Positions 6,191 to 11,026 of a DNA stretch of 11,026 nucleotides are shown here, piece by piece. The notes under the pieces were generated by a model. It had not been told where the DNA came from, did not search any database, and saw only the letters and a program-made list of their open reading frames with translations. Origin of the DNA: Bacteroidales bacterium (GTDB lineage: Bacteria > Bacteroidota > Bacteroidia > Bacteroidales > UBA932); the NCBI GenBank assembly GCA_016283985.1, contig JAEENZ010000206.1, forward strand, positions 1-11,026. Direction: 5' to 3'. Made by a program: the position numbers and the translations under genes. Position 1 is the first letter of the stretch, and each line of letters opens with the position of its first letter.

Positions 6191-7978
6191 TTACTCTCCC
6201 TTCTCAAGCTTCTCCTTGAGAGCGGCAAGTGCGTCGATGTCACCGAGAGTGGTCTTCTCGACGGACTTATTGATGTTCTTCACGGCCTTGCTGGTGGTAG
6301 CAGCCTCGGTGGCGGCGGCCTTCTCCTTCACCTCCTGATATGTGCGGAGATGGCTGAGGAGGATGCGGCTGGTGCTGCGACGGAGCTCGACGACCTTGAA
6401 GGGGAGCTTGTCGCCAACGACTGCCTGCTTGCCGTCTTCCTTCACGAGCTCGCGGTTGAATGCGAAGCCCTCTGCTCCGTCAAGGGTGATGTTGGCGCCC
6501 TTGTCGGTGGTGGAAGCTACGGTACCCTCGACGGTGGAGCCGACGGGGAACTTGGCCTCGATCTCATCCCAAGGGTTGGGAGTGAGCTGCTTGTGGCCAA
6601 GGCTGAGTTTATGGTTGGCCTCGTCGAAGTCCAGGATCTGGACGTCGATGGTATCGCCGGGAGCAACAACCTCTGAAGGATGCTTGATCTTGGTCCAGCT
6701 GAGGTCACTGATGTGTACGAGACCTTCCACGCCGTCCTCAAGCTCTGCGAACACACCGAAGTTGGTGACGTTGCGAACCGTTGCGGTCTGCTTGCTGCCG
6801 ACGGGATATTTCTCGCGGATGCTCTCCCAAGGATTGGCGGTGAGCTGCTTCAGGCCAAGGCTCATCTTGCGGGCCTCGCGGTCGATGCTGAGGATCTGTG
6901 CCTCGACCTCGTCGCCGACCTTCAGGAATTCCTGAGCGGAGTGGAGACGGGGGCTCCAGGACATCTCGGACACGTGTACGAGACCTTCCACGCCGGGTTC
7001 GATCTCGATGAATGCGCCGTAGTCTGCGATGAGGACCACCTTACCGGTAACCTTATCACCAACCTTGAGGTCGGGATTGAGGTTGTCCCAAGGATGTGCG
7101 GTGAGCTGCTTGAGACCGAGGGCGATGCGCTTCTGCTGCTCGTTGAAGTCGAGGACCACGACCTTGATCTTCTCGTCGAGGGTGACGATCTCTTCGGGGT
7201 GGTTGACACGGCCCCAGCTGAGGTCGGTGATGTGGATGAGTCCGTCTACGCCGCCGAGGTCCACGAACACTCCGTAGTTGGTGATGTTCTTGACCACGCC
7301 TTCGAGAACCTGACCCTTCTCGAGCTTGCCGATGAGTTCGGCGCGCTTGGCCTCCTGCTCTGCCTCGAGGAGAACCTTGTGCGATACGACCACGTTCTTG
7401 CCTTCCTGATTGATCTTGACGATCTTGAAGTCGATGGTCTGATCCACGAACTGATCATAGTCGCGGATGGGCTTGATGTCGATCTGGCTGCCGGGGAGGA
7501 ATGCCTCGATTCCGAACACGTCCACGATCATGCCGCCCTTGGTGCGGGTCTTGACATATCCCTTGACGATCTCGTCGTTTTCGAATGCCTCGTTGACCCT
7601 ATCCCAGGATTTGAGAGTGCGTGCCTTCTTGTGGGAAAGTACGAGCTGGCCCTTCTTGTCTTCTGCGTTTTCTACGTAGACTTCCACCTTGTCGCCAACC
7701 TTGAGGTCGGGATTGTAGCGGAATTCAGGGGCAGCGATGACGCCCTCGCTCTTGCCACCGATGGTGACAACAACTTCGCGCTTGTTGATTGCCGTTACTT
7801 CTCCTTCGACAACTTCTCCCTCGACGATCTTGCTGAGGGTCTGGTCGTAAGCTTTGCGGATTTCTTCCTTATCGGCGGTGTCGTAAACACCTGATCCCTC
7901 AAAGGCTTCCCAGTCGAAGTTCTCGGGAGCTACCGATGCGTTGAGCATCCCGGTTTCTTTTTTGATTTCTTCTGACAT
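6191..7978 (-). CDS. rpsA: 30S ribosomal protein S1
   Basis: A 595-residue protein with six S1 (OB-fold) domains at about 52-117, 134-201, 220-289, 305-376, 393-462 and 479-545, an acidic N-terminal extension typical of Bacteroidota S1, and a charged Ala/Lys/Glu-rich tail (about 550-595). Domains 3-5 are each followed by nearly the same linker, (L/H)KQLTxxPW(D/E), at about 289-298, 376-385 and 462-471, and the DNA repeats with it. S1 holds mRNA on the small subunit and helps initiation and unfolding, which matters in a phylum that relies little on Shine-Dalgarno pairing. The start at 7978 is preceded by an A-rich stretch without a Shine-Dalgarno. It is the first gene of the minus-strand operon and is driven from the divergent promoter at about 8061-8068, with a structured leader of roughly 75 nt. 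Confidence 0.97.
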   Translation of the reverse strand: MSEEIKKETGMLNASVAPENFDWEAFEGSGVYDTADKEEIRKAYDQTLSKIVEGEVVEGEVTAINKREVVVTIGGKSEGVIAAPEFRYNPDLKVGDKVEVYVENAEDKKGQLVLSHKKARTLKSWDRVNEAFENDEIVKGYVKTRTKGGMIVDVFGIEAFLPGSQIDIKPIRDYDQFVDQTIDFKIVKINQEGKNVVVSHKVLLEAEQEAKRAELIGKLEKGQVLEGVVKNITNYGVFVDLGGVDGLIHITDLSWGRVNHPEEIVTLDEKIKVVVLDFNEQQKRIALGLKQLTAHPWDNLNPDLKVGDKVTGKVVLIADYGAFIEIEPGVEGLVHVSEMSWSPRLHSAQEFLKVGDEVEAQILSIDREARKMSLGLKQLTANPWESIREKYPVGSKQTATVRNVTNFGVFAELEDGVEGLVHISDLSWTKIKHPSEVVAPGDTIDVQILDFDEANHKLSLGHKQLTPNPWDEIEAKFPVGSTVEGTVASTTDKGANITLDGAEGFAFNRELVKEDGKQAVVGDKLPFKVVELRRSTSRILLSHLRTYQEVKEKAAATEAATTSKAVKNINKSVEKTTLGDIDALAALKEKLEKGE

Positions 7979-7994
7979 AATAAGTTTTTGTTTG

Positions 7995-8015
7995 AACTAA
8001 TTAGTTGTTTAACAA
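7995..8015 (-). repeat. Two small AT-rich palindromes in the rpsA leader
   Basis: A perfect 12-bp palindrome AACTAATTAGTT (7995-8006) overlaps a second inverted repeat, TTGTT/AACAA around one base (8005-8015). Both lie 17-37 bp before the rpsA start codon, so they could be a protein-binding site or alternative leader helices. Short AT palindromes also occur by chance. Confidence 0.35.
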
Positions 8016-8030
8016 TATGTTTTGTGCCTT

Positions 8031-8049
8031 GCGCAGGACGCGCCTGCGC
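8031..8049 (-). promoter_or_regulatory. GC-rich hairpin in the rpsA leader
   Basis: Positions 8031-8037 (GCGCAGG) and 8043-8049 (CCTGCGC) form a perfect 7-bp stem with a 5-nt loop. It would sit close to the 5' end of the rpsA mRNA. No U tract follows it in either direction, so it does not look like a terminator. A role in mRNA stability or in feedback by S1 on its own message is inference. Confidence 0.5.
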
Positions 8050-8060
8050 GAAAAAGCCTG

Positions 8061-8068
8061 CAAAGATA
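8061..8068 (-). promoter_or_regulatory. -7 promoter element for rpsA operon
   Basis: Read on the minus strand this is TATCTTTG (followed by CA), a full match to TAnnTTTG. Transcription should begin near 8055, leaving a leader of about 75-80 nt before the rpsA ATG. A TTTG lies at 8098-8095, 26 bp upstream rather than the usual 19-21, so the -33 box is uncertain. Confidence 0.65.
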
Positions 8069-8080
8069 GGAATAATTTTT

Positions 8081-8088
8081 TATATTTG
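8081..8088 (+). promoter_or_regulatory. -7 promoter element for the pnuC-GH2 unit
   Basis: TATATTTG (followed by CA) matches TAnnTTTG in full and lies 20 bp before the transporter ATG, so the leader would be only about 12-15 nt. No TTTG is seen at the -33 place. It lies back to back with the rpsA element, 12 bp apart. Confidence 0.6.
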
Positions 8089-8108
8089 CACCCACAAATC
8101 AGCAAGTT

Positions 8109-8723
8109 ATGCCAGAAGTTACACATCTCTTCCTTTCTCCGCAGATTGCAGGCATATTGGATATCGTTGCAACGTCGCTGTTCGTCATATATCTCGTCCT
8201 CCAGATACTGCACCACAAGTTCATGTGGTACGTATATATCCCCAGCTGCATCGCCGCCGCCATAACCTTCTTCGACAGCGCCACATGGGCGTTCGCGGCC
8301 CTGAACGTCTACTACATCGTGATGGGATTCGTGGGTATCTTCAACTGGCGCATGGATGCGGCTGCCGCGAGCGAGCACAAGGGTTTCATCATCCTGGGCA
8401 AGCTGACCCCGAAGGTGATCCGGATAAGCCTCGCCATAACCGTCATCGGCATCCCCGCCCTCTATTTCATCCTCGGAGCCCTCGACGACCCCAATCCGTT
8501 CCTGGATTCCATTACCACGGTAATGAGCATAGTCGGCACATGGTGGCTCACCCGCTCCATCATCTACCAGTGGTGGATTTGGATCTTCGCGGACGTGTTT
8601 GCTATCTGGATGAACATCAACCTCGACAAGAGCGCCTTCGTCATCCAGTTCGTGCTTTGCATACTCTCCTCGTTCATAGGACTTTACACCTGGAGCAAGA
8701 GGGGGAAGTATATCGAGAAATAA
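8109..8723 (+). CDS. pnuC: PnuC-family vitamin transporter (nicotinamide riboside or thiamine type)
   Basis: A 204-residue membrane protein with about seven hydrophobic segments (roughly 14-33, 39-57, 60-79, 104-124, 134-150, 154-170 and 175-194), the layout of PnuC facilitators. The late helices carry the family signature: D133 and T136-T137 in a LDSITT-like stretch, TWWLTR (144-149), and a tryptophan cluster (W155, W156, W158) matching the WxxW substrate-binding motif. PnuC proteins let unphosphorylated vitamins (nicotinamide riboside, thiamine, riboflavin) across the inner membrane, where a kinase traps them. No such kinase (NadR, thiamine pyrophosphokinase) is in view, so the vitamin is not identified. 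A start codon 20 bp after a good -7 element supports ATG 8109. The GH2 gene follows after 11 nt and may share the transcript. Confidence 0.85.
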   Translation: MPEVTHLFLSPQIAGILDIVATSLFVIYLVLQILHHKFMWYVYIPSCIAAAITFFDSATWAFAALNVYYIVMGFVGIFNWRMDAAAASEHKGFIILGKLTPKVIRISLAITVIGIPALYFILGALDDPNPFLDSITTVMSIVGTWWLTRSIIYQWWIWIFADVFAIWMNINLDKSAFVIQFVLCILSSFIGLYTWSKRGKYIEK

Positions 8724-8734
8724 TTCCTTTCTAC

Positions 8735-10813
8735 ATGGGACGCAAGAGCATCTTTTACTCCGTTGCCGCGGCTTTACTGCTTTCTTGCATCGTGGCCGGG
8801 GCCATGGAAACTGAAATCCGCGATTGGGAATTCTCCCAGGACGGAGATGTATGGAGCGCCGTAACGATCCCCCATTCCTGGAATGCCATCGATGGCCATA
8901 GCGCCTCATATTTCAGGGGAAAAGGATATTATCGCACCGGAATCGCGTGCGACGATCCAGCCCTGCCGGCTTTCCTCAGGTTCGAAGGAGCCGCCCAGGA
9001 AGCCGAGGTGATAGTCAACGGACGGAGCGTCATGTATCACAATGGCGGCTATACACCGTTCGTGGTTCCCCTGGCAGGTCTACTGCAGGCCGGAACCAAC
9101 CGGGTGGAGGTGATTTGCGACAATGCCGAGAGCACGGAGAGGATTCCAGTCTCGTCAGACTTCAACAAGAACGGAGGCCTGCACAATCCGGTAGTTCTGC
9201 TGCAGATGCCGTCCATCTATCTGGATCCTGAAGGATTCGGATTCAACCGTTTCCATCTGGTCCAGAAAGACATCTCCCGGAAAAGGGCCCTCTGCGAGTT
9301 TCGCACGCGCGTTTTCAACAGCACGGATAGGGATGCGACGGTAAAGATTTCGATTATCCTGAAGGATGCGTCCGGCAGCGCCGTCAAGAGCGTTTCCAGG
9401 AGAGTCCGCGTTGCCGCAGGAGGCCATGCCGACGTCAACAGGGCGCTGAAACTCCGCAGGCCTCATCTGTGGAACGGAAAGAAAGACCCGTATCTCTATA
9501 CCGTCAGCGTCAAGGCCGGGGAGGATGCCACCTCCGGAAAGGTGGGCTTCCGCTATTACAGCCTGGACCGCGAGAAGGGATTCTTCCTGAACGGGGAGCC
9601 GTATCCGCTTCGGGGCGTAGCCATGCATCAGGATATCGCCGGAAAGGCTTCCGCCCTTTGTAAAGAAGACTATGATGCCGACTATGCGATAGTCAAAGAG
9701 ATCGGATGCAACTTCCTCCGTCTGGCGCACTATCCCCACAACAACTACGCGTTCAAGCTGTGCGACAGCCTCGGCATCGTGGTGCAAACAGAAATTCCCT
9801 GGGTAAACGTCTGCGGCACAAGGGCTTCCGAAGAATACTTTGAGAACATCCACAGCCAGATGAGGGAGATGATAACATCCCTCTATAACCATCCTTCGAT
9901 AGTATTCTGGGGCATGTGGAACGAACTGGACGACTGGGGGAACAAAGAGAACCTGCAAGGACCCCTGGATACGCGTAGGGTGGTAGACGAAACGGCAAGG
10001 CTTTACTCTTTCGCCAAGAGCCTTGACCCCACCCGCTTTACGGGCTTCACGGATGATTCCAAGTTCCAGAGGGAGAATTATCTGGACCTCCGCGCTGATT
10101 TCTATTCCGAGAACTGCTATTACGGCTGGTATTACAGCAGGAACGACTTCTCCGGCCTCACGCCCGTTGCACATTGGATAAAGGATACTATGGGTCCGGT
10201 TAACATCTCCGAATACGGAGTCGGAGTAAACCCCTGGTGCCACACTTGGAAATCGGAAGACATACGCCGCTACCGCGACGACGCTTTCCATCCCGAAGAA
10301 TACGGCAACCGCTTCCATGAAGCACATCTTCAGCAGATTGCATGCATGCCCTTCCTGGGTTTCACCTCCATCTGGGTGTTCTTCGATTTCCCCGTCGCCG
10401 ACCGCAAGGAAGGGTACATGGATTCAGAAGATGGTATCAACTATACTCCCAACCCTGAACGCTGCTACATGAACGACAAGGGCCTCGTCACCCGCGACCG
10501 CAAGGTCCGGAAGGATGCCTTCTATCTTTACAAAGCATGGTGGAACGATGCGGAGACTACCGTCTACATCGCAGGGAAGAGGCTTGCATGCCGGCCCCGG
10601 GACAAGAAATACAGTCTCAAAGTTTATTCGAACGCCCGTTCGCTCACGCTCTGGCAGGACGGACGGGAGATCGGTACGATGACCTCCTCCGGAGACGTCT
10701 CCGGTGTCATCTGGCGGTTCGACAACATCAGAATACAATCATCCGCCACGACCCTGCGGGTAGTAGCGGATGACGGTACTGAAGATTCGATTACGTATTC
10801 AGCCTGCCCTTAG
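8735..10813 (+). CDS. Secreted glycoside hydrolase family 2 protein (beta-galactosidase/glucuronidase-like)
   Basis: 692 residues from the ATG at 8735, chosen because it begins a signal peptide (basic MGRK, hydrophobic to about residue 23) and sits 11 nt after the pnuC stop; the frame is open further upstream but there it only crosses the pnuC gene. Domains are an N-terminal sugar-binding beta-sandwich (about 28-165), an immunoglobulin-like domain (about 168-277), a TIM barrel (about 280-605) and a short C-terminal beta domain (about 610-690). The GH2 catalytic pair is clear: acid/base E397 in GMWNE and nucleophile E493 in ISEYG. Also typical are F-L-N-G (284-287), RGVAMHQD (293-300) and NFLRLAHYP (326-334). 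LLSC (15-18) could be a lipobox, but no acidic residues follow the Cys, so lipoprotein export is uncertain. The exact sugar (galactoside, glucuronide or other) is unknown. The neighbouring rhamnosidase hints at plant polysaccharide. Confidence 0.9.
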   Translation: MGRKSIFYSVAAALLLSCIVAGAMETEIRDWEFSQDGDVWSAVTIPHSWNAIDGHSASYFRGKGYYRTGIACDDPALPAFLRFEGAAQEAEVIVNGRSVMYHNGGYTPFVVPLAGLLQAGTNRVEVICDNAESTERIPVSSDFNKNGGLHNPVVLLQMPSIYLDPEGFGFNRFHLVQKDISRKRALCEFRTRVFNSTDRDATVKISIILKDASGSAVKSVSRRVRVAAGGHADVNRALKLRRPHLWNGKKDPYLYTVSVKAGEDATSGKVGFRYYSLDREKGFFLNGEPYPLRGVAMHQDIAGKASALCKEDYDADYAIVKEIGCNFLRLAHYPHNNYAFKLCDSLGIVVQTEIPWVNVCGTRASEEYFENIHSQMREMITSLYNHPSIVFWGMWNELDDWGNKENLQGPLDTRRVVDETARLYSFAKSLDPTRFTGFTDDSKFQRENYLDLRADFYSENCYYGWYYSRNDFSGLTPVAHWIKDTMGPVNISEYGVGVNPWCHTWKSEDIRRYRDDAFHPEEYGNRFHEAHLQQIACMPFLGFTSIWVFFDFPVADRKEGYMDSEDGINYTPNPERCYMNDKGLVTRDRKVRKDAFYLYKAWWNDAETTVYIAGKRLACRPRDKKYSLKVYSNARSLTLWQDGREIGTMTSSGDVSGVIWRFDNIRIQSSATTLRVVADDGTEDSITYSACP

Positions 10814-11026
10814 AGTTTCTTGCTGAAGTTGTAGGTGCCCCCTTCATAATCGGCGGAATCGTCCTCACCTGGAAGGGTGATCGTTGCGACTGCGCCTTCC
10901 GGAATGGTAACGGACCAGTTCCAGATATCGCCCTCGAACTTCCACGAACTCTTGATAAGGCCTGCGGCGCTGTCATATTCTGCTTCAATACTGCCGAGCC
11001 TCTTGTCTGGAACGGGTTTCATTATG
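10810..11026 (-). CDS. C-terminal end of a probable GH78 alpha-L-rhamnosidase (runs off the right edge)
   Basis: The last 72 codons before a TAA at 10812-10810. The frame is still open at the window end (an Ile codon precedes the Met at 11022), so that Met is most likely internal and the gene continues to the right. The visible part, with IMKPVPDKRLGSIEAEYDS and then GLIKSSW and VTIPEGAVATITLP, matches the C-terminal beta-sandwich of bacterial GH78 rhamnosidases, where a repeated K-P-x-P start, a Y-D-S-x-x-G-x-I-x-S-x-W stretch and an N-x-T-I-P-like strand are usual. Full enzymes release terminal L-rhamnose and are mostly exported in Bacteroidota. The catalytic barrel is outside the window, so activity cannot be judged. 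Its stop overlaps the GH2 stop by 3 nt in a tail-to-tail arrangement. Confidence 0.72.
   Translation of the reverse strand, partial: IMKPVPDKRLGSIEAEYDSAAGLIKSSWKFEGDIWNWSVTIPEGAVATITLPGEDDSADYEGGTYNFSKKL

Noticed and set aside
6560..7120. Near-repeated DNA blocks around 6568, 6829 and 7087 as a separate repeat family
   Set aside because: They encode the same linker after S1 domains 3, 4 and 5 and are explained by domain duplication within rpsA.
6680..7894. A 404-codon plus-strand open frame opposite rpsA
   Set aside because: An acidic Leu/Val/Asp-rich translation, which is the usual antisense pattern of a Lys/Glu-rich repeat protein; the sense frame is unmistakably S1.
8031..8049. The GC hairpin as a terminator between the divergent genes
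   Set aside because: No T tract follows on either strand and both flanking genes start, not end, here.
7988..8734. An extension of the GH2 frame upstream to 7988
   Set aside because: It would read through the pnuC gene in another frame and put about 249 residues of basic, motif-free sequence before a clear signal peptide.
9155..10327. A 390-codon minus-strand open frame opposite the GH2 gene
   Set aside because: The sense strand carries the full GH2 catalytic pair and domains; the antisense frame has no start context or motifs.

Overview
The window looks like a piece of a Bacteroidales chromosome (phylum Bacteroidota), fairly GC-rich for the order. The evidence is a long ribosomal protein S1 with six S1 repeats, -7 promoter elements of the Bacteroidota form TAnnTTTG, starts with little Shine-Dalgarno signal and A-rich leaders, a RelA/SpoT protein of Bacteroidota character (RLRD motif), and secreted or surface glycoside hydrolases. 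I see no tRNA or rRNA gene, CRISPR array, insertion sequence or phage gene. It reads as core chromosome plus the edge of a carbohydrate-use region.

Left part, minus strand, in order of transcription (right to left): rpsA (7978-6191), an RNase Z-type metallo-beta-lactamase protein (6184-5249), a GH73/LysM peptidoglycan hydrolase (about 5322-4330), an MltG-like lytic transglycosylase (4333-3302), a long RelA/SpoT homologue (3296-1215), then after a short gap with a possible promoter of its own a short-chain dehydrogenase (1164-394). A strong hairpin terminator at 342-379 closes this run. Beyond it, and off the left edge, is the start of a radical SAM protein (312 to <1). Gaps of 5-6 nt, a 4-nt ATGA overlap and a 74-nt overlap between neighbours suggest that rpsA through the RelA/SpoT gene form one operon joining translation, tRNA processing, cell-wall cutting and (p)ppGpp synthesis.

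Middle, 7979-8108: a 130-bp divergent promoter region. Two nearly identical -7 elements face away from each other 12 bp apart, one serving rpsA and one serving a PnuC-type vitamin transporter. The rpsA leader carries a GC-rich hairpin and two smaller palindromes.

Right part, plus strand: the PnuC-family transporter (8109-8723), then 11 nt later a secreted GH2 glycosidase (8735-10813). Facing it, with stop codons overlapping by 3 nt, is the 3' end of a probable GH78 alpha-L-rhamnosidase (10810 to >11026). GH2 and GH78 side by side suggest use of rhamnose-containing plant glycans such as pectin, but no SusC/SusD pair or regulator lies in view.

I found no clearly undescribed system. The points most worth a second look are: a RelA/SpoT protein whose hydrolase active site is degraded while its synthetase site looks intact; an RNase Z homologue that lacks the tRNA-binding flexible arm; the back-to-back promoter and structured leader of rpsA; and the cell-wall/stringent-response gene cluster.
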